The notes beneath the pieces were generated by a model. That model was not told where the DNA came from and ran no database searches. It saw only the letters and a program-made list of their open reading frames with translations. This document shows positions 1-7,115 of a stretch of 10,809 bases of DNA, piece after piece; the first letter of the stretch is position 1, and the number at the start of each line of letters is the position of its first letter. This DNA comes from CAYLNK01 sp964384675 (GTDB taxonomy: Bacteria; Acidobacteriota; Thermoanaerobaculia; UBA5066): contig CAYLNK010000236.1 of the NCBI GenBank assembly GCA_964384675.1, forward strand, positions 1 to 10,809, written 5' to 3'. A program made the position numbers and the translations under genes.

Positions 1-653
1 GGGATCGACGCCGAGGCGAGGAGCGCCGCGCGGAGGGTCTCGCGCGTGATCGGTACGTGGAGGGTGGGGAGGTCGGAGATCGCGGCGAGCGGTCCTGGGT
101 CGCCGCCCGCGTGGAACAGGGTCCGCCGGAAGTGGGCGCCGAGCGCGCGGCGCGAGACGGCATTGGTGAGCGCGGCGACCCCGAGCCCGAGCGCGAGGGG
201 CCCGCGGCGCTCGGAAGCCGCGAGGCCCCGTCCCTCGGCGGTCACGACGTGCAGACGGGCGCTCGGGTGCCCGAGGACCTCGTCGACGCCTGCCTCCCCG
301 AGGAGGACGTCGAGGATCCGCGCGGTGGTCTCGGTGATCAGCTGGATCGACGGCCTCGGAGGGTACCGCTGCTCGACGTACGCCTCGTGTGCGCGCTCGA
401 GGGCCGCCACGGGGTCGAGCTGCGCGAGACAGGCGAGGCGCCAGCTCCCGATCGACGCGCCGATCAGGTGCAGCGGGCGGGCGCGCGGTGCCGCGAGGAA
501 CGTCCCGAAGAGGAACCGGTCGAGTCCGGCCAGGATCAGCCACTTCGGACCGCCCGAGGCGCCGAGCACGACGTCCACGCCCTCGGCGTGAAGGCCGCGC
601 TCGCGGAGGATCCGGCGCGCCTCCGGACCGGCCTTGAGCGTGAGCGCGTTCAA
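1..653 (-). CDS. Patatin-like phospholipase family protein (3' end beyond the window)
   Basis: A continuous reading frame runs leftward from a TTG at 651-653 to the window edge, about 217 codons without a stop. The product looks like a patatin-type serine acyl hydrolase, a family that cleaves acyl esters of phospholipids with a Ser-Asp dyad. Visible motifs are a glycine-rich oxyanion-hole segment GASGGPKW (residues 31-38) and a nucleophile elbow GASIGS (65-70) with Ser67 as probable catalytic serine. The Asp of the DGA/DGG motif would lie further along and is probably outside the window. I chose TTG because it overlaps the stop of the upstream gene in TTGA, and later GTG codons would leave little or no sequence before the oxyanion loop. 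There is no clear Shine-Dalgarno sequence, so translation probably depends on the upstream gene. It is the last visible gene of the acyl-CoA dehydrogenase operon. Family call fairly firm; substrate unknown; no signal peptide seen. Confidence 0.8.
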   Translation of the reverse strand, partial: MNALTLKAGPEARRILRERGLHAEGVDVVLGASGGPKWLILAGLDRFLFGTFLAAPRARPLHLIGASIGSWRLACLAQLDPVAALERAHEAYVEQRYPPRPSIQLITETTARILDVLLGEAGVDEVLGHPSARLHVVTAEGRGLAASERRGPLALGLGVAALTNAVSRRALGAHFRRTLFHAGGDPGPLAAISDLPTLHVPITRETLRAALLASASI

Positions 654-1744
654 CGGCCCGGGCGAAGAGGCGGCGCCGCGATCCGCCCGAGGGCGTCGCG
701 CTCGAGGCTGCCGAGCCAGAGGACGCCGTCGTGCTCGAGGACGCTGGTGACGGGAGAGAAGGACTCCGGCGACGGGTCCTGCAGGCTCTCGACCACGCGG
801 CCGCCCTCGTCGATCGCGAGGGCCCAGCCGACGCGTGCCGGCTGGGGCTGGACGAACAGCGGCAGGCGAAGGACGACCTTCCGCAGGAACGGCGAGCCGG
901 CGAGCACGTCGAGCGCGGCCACGCGTGGCGAGAAGAGCGCGACCCAGAATACCCGCCGCGCGGGCGACCAGGTGACGTTGTCCGGCAGACCCGGGAGGTT
1001 CTCGAGGAACGGTTCCGAGGTACCGCGCTTCGGTCCCGCCAGCCAGTACCGCGTCGTCCGGTAGGCCCCGGTCTCGTTGACCACGAGGAAGTTGGCGTCG
1101 CCGGAGACGGCCACGCCGTTCGCGAACTGGAGGCCCGCGAGGAGCAGCTCGGTCGTGCCGGTCTCCGGGTGGTAGGCGAGGAGCCGGCCGCGCCCGCCGT
1201 GCTCCAGGACGTCCTCCCGCGCCTGCGTCACCGAGAAGCGCGACGACGCGTCGGTGAAGTAGACGGTCCCGTCCGGGCCGAGGTCGAGGGAGTTGGTGAA
1301 GCCGAACGGCACGCCGGCGTGAGAGGTCGCGAGCACGCGGACCGTGCCGGACGGCTCGACGGCGAGGAGACCCTTGACCGCGTCGCAGACGAGGAGGCGC
1401 CCGTCGTGGTCGTACGCGAGCGCCAGCGGACGCCCGCCCGTCGCCGCGACGCGGCTGAGCGCGCCGGTGGCCGGGTCGAGACGCATGACGAGGCCGTCGC
1501 GCGTGCCGGTGAGGACGTGTCCGTTCGCGTCGATCGTCGTCGCCTCGGGTCCGAGGAGCTGGCCCCTAACGATCCAGCTCACGTCCTTCAGCCGCTCGTT
1601 CGGGGCGTACCGCCCCTCGAGCCGCGGGGCGCGAGGAGGGCTCCACGCGATCGGCTGGATCGGCACCGGCCAGAGCGTCAGGTAGGCCGCGAGCAGCAGG
1701 AGCGCGACGAGGACCGCGCGCTTCGGGCGCGACTTCGGGATCAC
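650..1744 (-). CDS. Membrane-anchored strictosidine synthase-like / SMP-30 family beta-propeller hydrolase
   Basis: This 364-residue protein starts at GTG 1742-1744, where GTGA overlaps the stop of the acyl-CoA dehydrogenase gene; the frame stays open further upstream, but that part is antisense-like filler inside the dehydrogenase gene. A basic N-terminus is followed by one hydrophobic helix (about residues 9-27), so the protein is probably anchored with its propeller in the periplasm. The body matches the strictosidine synthase/APMAP family: YFTDASSRFS (from residue 162), FANGVAVS (from 207), then RYWLAGPKRGTSEPF and LPGLPDNV, the family's signature block. Bacterial members are generally thought to be calcium-dependent esterases, lactonases or arylesterases; alkaloid synthesis is not expected. 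Its partners (acyl-CoA dehydrogenase upstream, patatin-like lipase downstream, both by 4-base overlaps) suggest hydrolysis of a lipid, lactone or ester feeding acyl-CoA oxidation. Substrate is inference. Confidence 0.85.
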   Translation of the reverse strand: MIPKSRPKRAVLVALLLLAAYLTLWPVPIQPIAWSPPRAPRLEGRYAPNERLKDVSWIVRGQLLGPEATTIDANGHVLTGTRDGLVMRLDPATGALSRVAATGGRPLALAYDHDGRLLVCDAVKGLLAVEPSGTVRVLATSHAGVPFGFTNSLDLGPDGTVYFTDASSRFSVTQAREDVLEHGGRGRLLAYHPETGTTELLLAGLQFANGVAVSGDANFLVVNETGAYRTTRYWLAGPKRGTSEPFLENLPGLPDNVTWSPARRVFWVALFSPRVAALDVLAGSPFLRKVVLRLPLFVQPQPARVGWALAIDEGGRVVESLQDPSPESFSPVTSVLEHDGVLWLGSLERDALGRIAAPPLRPGR

Positions 1745-2946
1745 CGCGCGCTCATGCCGTAGCCGCGCAGGATGCGGCGCGCGACCGACTCGACGTGCAC
1801 CTCGTCGGCGCCGTCGTAGATCCGCGCGGCGCGCTCGTGGGCGTACCAGTACGCGATCGGGGTGTCGTCGGTCATCCCCAGCCCGCCCAGCGCCTGCAGC
1901 GTGCGGTCGAGGACGCGCTGCACCGTGCGGGCCACGGTCAGCTTGATGAGCGAGACCTCCTCGCGCGCGGCGCTCGCTCCGTCGCGCTCGATCTTCCACG
2001 CGGCGTGCAGGACCATGAGCCGCGCGGCGTGGATCTCGGCCCGGCTCTCGGCGATCCACTGCTGCACGATCTGCTTCGAGCCGAGCGGCTTTCCCGGGGC
2101 GAGCTCACGCGTGGCGGCGTGCCGGCAGAGGAGGTCGAACGCCCGCTCGCAGACGCCGATCCACCGCATGCAATGGTGGATCCGTCCCGGCCCGAGCCGC
2201 TCCTGCGCCAGGACGAAGCCGTGCCCCTCGCCGCCGAGGAGGTTGCCGAGCGGCACGCGCGCGTCCTCGTACATCACCTCGCCGTGGCTCGCCCAGTCGC
2301 CGCCCCGCTCGCCCATGATCGAGAGGTTCCCGACGAGCGTGAAGCCGGGCGTATCCGTCGGCACCAGGATCATGCTGGCCCGGCGATACGGATCCGCCGC
2401 CTCCGGCGACGTGACGGCCATGCAGACCGCGAACGCCGCGCCGTCGGTGGAGGAGGCGAACCACTTGTGGCCGCGGATCACCCAGTGGCCACCGTCCCGC
2501 CGCGCCGTCGTGCCCAGGTGGACGGGGTTCGAGCCGGCGTACTCAGGCTCGGTCATGGTGAAGCAGCTCCGGATCTCGCCACGCACCAGCGGGACCAGGT
2601 ACCGCACCTTCTGCTCGGGCGTGCCGTGGGACATGAGGAGCTCCATGTTCCCCACGTCCGGCGCCTGCACGTTGAAGACGTAGTGGCCGATCGGGCTCCG
2701 CCCCAGCTCCTCGCTCATGTGGGCGAACTCGACGAGCGACAGGCCGGCTCCGCCGTACGCCTCCGGCACGTGGGCCGCGAAGAGGCCGGTCTGCCGCGCC
2801 TTCTCCCGGGCTTCGCGGAGTCTCGGGAGGAGCGCCACGAAGCCGTCCTTCCGGAGGGCCGGCTCGAGGGGCAGGACTTCCTTCTCCATGAACTCGCGCA
2901 CGAGTCCGCGGACGCTCGCCACCTTCGGAGTCTCGGAAAAGTCCAC
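1741..2946 (-). CDS. Acyl-CoA dehydrogenase family protein (ACAD10/11-like)
   Basis: A flavoprotein of 401 residues, the normal length for acyl-CoA dehydrogenases, which oxidise acyl-CoA to 2-enoyl-CoA with FAD and pass electrons to electron-transfer flavoprotein. It shows an N-terminal helical domain, the FAD/substrate block CFTMTEPEYAGSNP (residues 128-141), HKWFASS soon after, RIHHCMRWIG in the C-terminal helical domain, QALGGLGM, and RIYDGADEVH (375-384). Asp378 sits where classical short- and medium-chain enzymes have the catalytic Glu of YEG; an Asp there is typical of ACAD10/11-like proteins. I chose GTG 2946 because GGAGG lies 5 bases upstream. An in-frame ATG at 2997 would add 17 unfamily-like residues, and the longer open frame to 3255 is overlap with the divergent gene. 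It is first in a three-gene operon. Chain-length specificity cannot be read from sequence. Confidence 0.92.
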   Translation of the reverse strand: MDFSETPKVASVRGLVREFMEKEVLPLEPALRKDGFVALLPRLREAREKARQTGLFAAHVPEAYGGAGLSLVEFAHMSEELGRSPIGHYVFNVQAPDVGNMELLMSHGTPEQKVRYLVPLVRGEIRSCFTMTEPEYAGSNPVHLGTTARRDGGHWVIRGHKWFASSTDGAAFAVCMAVTSPEAADPYRRASMILVPTDTPGFTLVGNLSIMGERGGDWASHGEVMYEDARVPLGNLLGGEGHGFVLAQERLGPGRIHHCMRWIGVCERAFDLLCRHAATRELAPGKPLGSKQIVQQWIAESRAEIHAARLMVLHAAWKIERDGASAAREEVSLIKLTVARTVQRVLDRTLQALGGLGMTDDTPIAYWYAHERAARIYDGADEVHVESVARRILRGYGMSAR

Positions 2947-2952
2947 TCTGGC

Positions 2953-2965
2953 CTCCAGCGTGGAG
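2953..2965 (-). promoter_or_regulatory. Small hairpin overlapping the dehydrogenase ribosome binding site
   Basis: In the minus-strand transcript CTCCA, a three-base loop and TGGAG can pair as a 5-bp stem. The right arm contains GGAG, part of the GGAGG Shine-Dalgarno sequence that precedes GTG 2946 by 5 bases. If the hairpin forms, it would hide the ribosome binding site. The stem is short, so the effect may be weak, and the same bases could instead be a DNA operator. Confidence 0.3.
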
Positions 2966-2991
2966 TTTAGTGGCCGGCCCTGATGCAGATG

Positions 2992-3001
2992 CTCCATGGA
3001 G
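2992..3001. repeat. Perfect 10-bp palindrome CTCCATGGAG
   Basis: A perfect palindrome in the divergent spacer that repeats the CTCCA/TGGAG arms of the inverted repeat at 2953-2965, centred about 38 bp away. Two related dyads in a short intergenic spacer are compatible with a regulator binding site. In GC-rich DNA a 10-bp palindrome can also arise by chance. Confidence 0.3.
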
Positions 3002-3058
3002 GGGACCGGTTCCTGGTGGGAGGCTCGACCCGTCCGGTTAGCCCGAAAGGGAGGCGCG

Positions 3059-6000
3059 ATGCTCGGACGGTCCGCTCGCGGCCAGGGTGCGGGCCGGGCC
3101 GTGCTCGTGTCCGTGGTCGCGACGGCGCTCCTCCTCTCCCCGGGACCCCCGGTTCTCGCCGGGGGGTCCGTCCCGGCCGGCGACGCGCCGGTGCGGGCCC
3201 CCGGCGATCTCGCCGTCACCGCGTGGCGGGACGAGCTTCCCCAGGAATCCGTCAACGCGATCCTCCAGGCGCGGGACGGTCACCTCTGGCTCGGTACGTA
3301 CGAGGGGCTCGTCCGCTTCGACGGGATCCGATTCAGCGTCTTCGACTCCCGCAACGTCCCGATCATGAAGCGGCCCGCGATCCTGAGCCTCGCGGAGGAC
3401 GCGGACGGCGGCCTCTTCATCGGGACGCAGCGGGGCGGGCTCCTGCGGATGAAGGACGGGCGGTTCGAGTCGTGGACGACCTCGCAGGGTCTGTCCTCGG
3501 ACGAGGTGTTCGCGCTTCTCGTGGACCGCTGGAACGGCCTCTGGATCGGGACGGGGCGAGGCGTCAACCGCCTCTCGTCGGGCAGGATCCAGAGCTTTTC
3601 GGCCGCGAGCGGCGCGCCGACGGAGCCGGTCGTCTCGCTCACGGAGACCCCGGACGGCACCGTCTGGGCGGGCTCGAACGGCGGTGGCCTCCGGTGCGTC
3701 CGCGCGGGCGAATGGCGAGTCGCGCCGGAAGGCGGCCTCGCGAATCCGTTCGTCTCGTCGGTGAAGCACGACGGGACAGGAGGTCTCTGGATCGGGTCGC
3801 GGGACGGTCTCCACCACCTCGTCGGCGGCGTGCTCCGGAGCTGGGGTCCCGCCGAGGGGCTGGTCAATCCGCTCGTCTCGGCGCTCGTGGTCGACCGGAC
3901 GGGCGACGTCTGGATCGGAACCCACGGCAGCGGCCTGGTGCGATTCCGGGACGGCCGGTTCGAGGCACGCCGGCAAGCGGACGCCCGGGCGACGGACTAC
4001 GTCCGATCGCTCCTGTCGGACCGGGAGGGGAACCTGTGGGCGGGTACGCGAGGCGGTCTGCTGCGGCTCCGGGACGGCGCGTTCGCGGCGTACCACCCGC
4101 ACGACGGGCTGGTCGGGGAGATCGTGCGGACGGTCTTCCAGGATTCGCGGGGGCGAATCCTCGTCGGGACGGAAGGCGGCGGCGTCCAGGCCGTCGACGG
4201 CCGTCGGATCACGCGGGTGCGCGACCCGACGGGGATCTCGGAGAGGCTGATCCGGTCGATCGGCGAGGACGCCACGGGCGCGCTCTTCATCGGGACCGCG
4301 GGCGATGGCCTGCTGCGCCTGAAGGACGGCCAGGTCCGCCAGTACCTCCGGAAGGACGGCCTTCCGGGCAATGACGTCCGCGTGGTGCTCGGCAGGCCCG
4401 ACGGCTCGGTCTGGGTGGGGACGACGACCGGCCTCTCGGCCCTCCGCGCCGGCCGGTGGACGCCGCCGGATCCGCTGCTGGCGACGACGGGAGTGTGCGC
4501 CCTCCTCGCGCGCCGCGACGGCTCGACCGCGGTCGGAACGATCGATCGCGGGGTCGTGATACTCGGCGCGGACGGCCGGCGCCGCGCGGTGGGAGGAGCG
4601 GAGGGCCTGGCGGCAGACCCGGTGCTGGCCCTTCACGAGGACCCGCAGGGAGGCCTCTGGATCGGGTCTTCGAACGGGCTCAGCCGCTGGAAAGACGAGA
4701 AGCTGACCACCTTCAGGCAGCGGGAAGCCCTCTCGGGCGAGCAGATCTTCTCGATCCTCGAGGACGACGGCGGCTTCCTCTTCATGAGCAACAACAAGGG
4801 CGTCCACCGGATCGCCCGGTCCGCCCTGGAAGCAGTGGCGCGCGGCGCGAGCCAGGGTCTTTCCCGGATCACGTTCGGCCCGGAGGACGGGATGCCGGGG
4901 CGTCAGTGCAACGGCACCAGCCAGCCGGCCGCCTGGCGCAGCCGCGACGGCCGGCTCTGGTACCCGACCACGCACGGGCTCGCCGTCGTCGACCCGACGC
5001 GCCTCGGGCGGAACCCCACGTCGCCTCCCGTCCTGATCCAGCGCGTGCTGGTGGATGGGGAGCCGGCCACCTCCCTCACGTCGCTCGAGCTCCAGCCCGG
5101 GTCGCGCCGCATCGAGATCGAGTACGAGGGCCTCCGCCTCTCGGCGCCGGAACGGGTCACCTTCCGGCACCGGCTCGTCGGGCTGGACACCGGCTGGCAC
5201 GAGACGACGCGCCGTTCCGTGGAATTCACGACGCTTCCTCCCGGCGTGTACCGTTTCGAGGTGGCGGCCGCGGCGGACGGCGGGTCGTACGGCGGGACGC
5301 CGGCCCGCGTGGAGATCAGGGTCGTACCGAGGCTCCACCAGACGAGGCTCTTCTGGTCGCTGCTGGGCGCGGTCGCGGCCGGAGCGGTCTGGACGGCGTT
5401 TCGACGGCTCAAGGCTCAGGAGCGCCGCCTGAACGCCGTCGTGGCGGACAAGACGCGTGCGCTCGCGGCCGAGATGCGGCGTGTGGACGAGGCCAACCGG
5501 CAGCTGGCCGAGAGCAACGTCCTGCTCGAGGAGCTCTCCCGGTCGGACCCGCTCACCGGTCTCGCGAACCGGCGGCAGCTGGACGAGGCGCTCGACACCG
5601 AGTGGCGGCGGTGTGGTCGCCTCGGGCTGCCGCTCGCCGTGGTGCTGTTCGACCTGGATCACTTCAAGGACTTCAACGACACGTTCGGCCACAAGGCCGG
5701 GGACGACTGTCTGCGCCAGGTGGCCTCGGTCCTGTCGGCGGGGATCCGGCGGGCCGGCGACGTCGTCGCCCGCTACGGGGGCGAGGAGTTCCTGGCCCTG
5801 CTGCCCGGCACGGGGGAGCGGGAGGCCGAGGAGCTGGCGCAGCAGGTGCGCGTCGCGGTCGAGGCCCTGGGGATCCCTCACGTCGTCCCTCCCGGCCGCG
5901 TCACGATCAGCGGAGGGGTCGCGTCGCTCGTCCCGGAGAGCGAGCGGCCCGAGGACCTCACGAACGTGGCGGACGAGGCGCTCTACGAGGCGAAGCGGCA

Positions 6001-6115
6001 GGGCCGGAACCGCATCGTGCGGGCCCGGTCGTCTCACTCCGTCTCCGGGCCGATACGGGTCGCCCCCGGACCGGCGCCTTCCGGCGGCCGATCCGGGAGC
6101 CGCAAGACGGACTAA
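3059..6115 (+). CDS. Membrane diguanylate cyclase with two-component-regulator propeller and Y_Y_Y sensor
   Basis: A 1018-residue sensor that should make cyclic di-GMP from two GTP. A signal sequence or anchor (about residues 15-35) leads into 14 repeats of about 41-43 residues with W/F-I-G-T/S cores at residues 77, 120, 162, 203, 244, 285, 327, 368, 410, 452, 491, 534, 575 and 634, enough for two seven-bladed propellers. A Y_Y_Y-type domain (about 656-757), one membrane helix (about 764-781), a probable coiled coil (about 785-828) and a GGDEF domain (829-990) follow. The domain has DLDHFKDFND (metal Asp865), catalytic GGEEF (907-911) and an inhibitory RxxD site, RAGD (898-901), exactly five residues before it, so it looks active and product-inhibited. 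The start at ATG 3059 has GGGAGG just upstream; an earlier in-frame ATG at 2996 lacks one. Family members in Bacteroidetes usually end in a histidine kinase; here GGDEF takes its place. The ligand is unknown. Confidence 0.93.
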   Translation: MLGRSARGQGAGRAVLVSVVATALLLSPGPPVLAGGSVPAGDAPVRAPGDLAVTAWRDELPQESVNAILQARDGHLWLGTYEGLVRFDGIRFSVFDSRNVPIMKRPAILSLAEDADGGLFIGTQRGGLLRMKDGRFESWTTSQGLSSDEVFALLVDRWNGLWIGTGRGVNRLSSGRIQSFSAASGAPTEPVVSLTETPDGTVWAGSNGGGLRCVRAGEWRVAPEGGLANPFVSSVKHDGTGGLWIGSRDGLHHLVGGVLRSWGPAEGLVNPLVSALVVDRTGDVWIGTHGSGLVRFRDGRFEARRQADARATDYVRSLLSDREGNLWAGTRGGLLRLRDGAFAAYHPHDGLVGEIVRTVFQDSRGRILVGTEGGGVQAVDGRRITRVRDPTGISERLIRSIGEDATGALFIGTAGDGLLRLKDGQVRQYLRKDGLPGNDVRVVLGRPDGSVWVGTTTGLSALRAGRWTPPDPLLATTGVCALLARRDGSTAVGTIDRGVVILGADGRRRAVGGAEGLAADPVLALHEDPQGGLWIGSSNGLSRWKDEKLTTFRQREALSGEQIFSILEDDGGFLFMSNNKGVHRIARSALEAVARGASQGLSRITFGPEDGMPGRQCNGTSQPAAWRSRDGRLWYPTTHGLAVVDPTRLGRNPTSPPVLIQRVLVDGEPATSLTSLELQPGSRRIEIEYEGLRLSAPERVTFRHRLVGLDTGWHETTRRSVEFTTLPPGVYRFEVAAAADGGSYGGTPARVEIRVVPRLHQTRLFWSLLGAVAAGAVWTAFRRLKAQERRLNAVVADKTRALAAEMRRVDEANRQLAESNVLLEELSRSDPLTGLANRRQLDEALDTEWRRCGRLGLPLAVVLFDLDHFKDFNDTFGHKAGDDCLRQVASVLSAGIRRAGDVVARYGGEEFLALLPGTGEREAEELAQQVRVAVEALGIPHVVPPGRVTISGGVASLVPESERPEDLTNVADEALYEAKRQGRNRIVRARSSHSVSGPIRVAPGPAPSGGRSGSRKTD
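6112..6115. other. Tail-to-tail stop codon overlap of two convergent genes
   Basis: The four plus-strand bases CTAA carry the TAA stop of the diguanylate cyclase gene (6113-6115) and, on the other strand, the TAG stop of the E1 beta gene (6112-6114). There is no spacer for an intrinsic terminator between them, so the transcripts should overlap at their 3' ends. Confidence 0.9.
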
Positions 6116-7104
6116 GCGATCGCGGCGGCGGCCACCTCGCGGCCGGCCGGCACGACGAGGCCCCGCGCCGCCTGGACGATGGCATCGGCCTGCGGCACGA
6201 ACGCCTGCTCCAGCACCCAGCTCGACGGCGCCGGCGCGTCGGGTCCGGCGATGCGGACGACCGGCGCGCGAAGCGCGTCGAACGCCTTCTCGGCGACCGT
6301 GGCCGCGATCTCGGCACCGACCCCCGCGGTGCGGCTCGCCTCGTGGACGACGACGAGCCGCCCCGTCTTCCGGACCGAGGCGAGGACCGCCTCCTCGTCC
6401 CACGGCTTGAGCGAGCGCAGGTCGATCACCTCCGCGGAGATCCCGTCGGCGGCGAGCGTCTCGGCGGCCGTCGCGCACGCGTGCACGGTCTTGCCGTAGG
6501 AGACGAAGGTGATGTCGGTCCCCTCGCGCCGCACCGCGGCCTTGCCGATCGGAACCACGACGTCGCCCTCCGGCACCTCTCCCGGGACGTAGAGGAGGCC
6601 GATGTCGAGGAAGAAGATCACCGGGTTCTCGTCCCGGATCGCGGCCTTCATCAGGCCCTTGGTGTCGGCGGGCGTGGACGGCATCACCACCTTGAGCCCC
6701 GGCGCGTGGACGAACCACGCCTCGACGTTGTGGTTGTGCTGCGCGCCGACGCCCCAGCCGGCGCCCGTCATCGCCATCGCGACGAGCGGGAACGAGAACT
6801 GGCCGCCGGAGATGTAGCGGAGCTTGCCGGCGCTGTTGACCAGCTCCTCCATCGCGAACGTCATGAACGGGGCGAAGAGGAGGTCGATCACGGGCCGCAG
6901 GCCGGTGGCCGCGGCGCCGGCGGCGGTGCCGGCGATGATCCCCTCGGCGAGCGGTGTGTTGCGGACCCGGAGCTTCCCGAACTCGGCGACCAGCTCCTTC
7001 CGCTTGGTCGCGATCCCCTCCCCGAAGGCGAGGACCCGGGCGTCGCGGCGCATCTCCTCGGCGAGCGCCTGACCGATGGCTTCGTGGGCGTTGATCTGCG
7101 GCAT
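6112..7104 (-). CDS. 2-oxoacid dehydrogenase E1 component, beta subunit
   Basis: A 330-residue transketolase-like beta subunit of a thiamine-diphosphate E1 enzyme (pyruvate, acetoin or branched-chain 2-oxoacid type), which with alpha decarboxylates a 2-oxoacid and transfers the acyl group to lipoyl-E2. Visible family blocks are NTPLAEGIIAG (residues 49-59, Glu54 matching the Glu that activates the thiamine ring), AQHNHNVEAWFVHAPGLKVV (121-140) where most relatives have QHSQS, the conserved PSTPADTKGLMKAAIRDENP, and the C-terminal DLRSLKPWD and VVHEASRTAGVGAEIA. The ATG at 7104 has AAAGGA six bases upstream. It follows the alpha gene by 11 bases on the same transcript. The TAG stop overlaps the TAA of the convergent diguanylate cyclase gene. 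Which oxoacid is used cannot be told, and no E2 or E3 lies nearby. Confidence 0.92.
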   Translation of the reverse strand: MPQINAHEAIGQALAEEMRRDARVLAFGEGIATKRKELVAEFGKLRVRNTPLAEGIIAGTAAGAAATGLRPVIDLLFAPFMTFAMEELVNSAGKLRYISGGQFSFPLVAMAMTGAGWGVGAQHNHNVEAWFVHAPGLKVVMPSTPADTKGLMKAAIRDENPVIFFLDIGLLYVPGEVPEGDVVVPIGKAAVRREGTDITFVSYGKTVHACATAAETLAADGISAEVIDLRSLKPWDEEAVLASVRKTGRLVVVHEASRTAGVGAEIAATVAEKAFDALRAPVVRIAGPDAPAPSSWVLEQAFVPQADAIVQAARGLVVPAGREVAAAAIA

Positions 7105-7115
7105 GGCGCGTCCTT

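Larger units (their letters stand above)
2947..3058. promoter_or_regulatory. Divergent intergenic region between the dehydrogenase operon and the diguanylate cyclase gene
   Basis: These 112 bp separate two divergent starts and must hold or overlap both promoters. On the minus strand TAAACT (plus-strand 2964-2969) could be a -10 element for the dehydrogenase operon, but no convincing -35 is seen. On the plus strand I see no good promoter hexamers. Two palindromes with the same CTCCA arm occur: CTCCA-GCG-TGGAG (2953-2965) and CTCCATGGAG (2992-3001). GGGAGG at 3050-3055 is the ribosome binding site of the diguanylate cyclase gene. Regulatory function is inferred from position only. Confidence 0.45.

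Noticed and set aside
57..1064. A 335-codon plus-strand open frame at the left edge
   Set aside because: The minus-strand frames here encode recognisable patatin-like and strictosidine-synthase-like proteins; this frame is shadow.
1745..2059. N-terminal extension of the propeller hydrolase to 2059
   Set aside because: The added residues lie fully inside the dehydrogenase gene in another frame and would bury the N-terminal membrane anchor.
2996..3058. Earlier ATG start (2996) for the diguanylate cyclase
   Set aside because: No ribosome binding site precedes it, whereas GGGAGG precedes ATG 3059, which puts the hydrophobic signal segment close to the N-terminus.
2947..3255. Upstream extension of the acyl-CoA dehydrogenase to 3255 or 2997
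   Set aside because: The added residues do not resemble the family, would overlap or crowd the divergent gene, and the GGAGG-preceded GTG at 2946 gives the normal protein length.
3270..4980. Recurring near-identical DNA around CTCTGGATCGGG as a possible tandem DNA repeat
   Set aside because: The recurrence follows the W-I-G propeller repeat of the encoded protein, about 125 bp per unit, and is explained by coding sequence.
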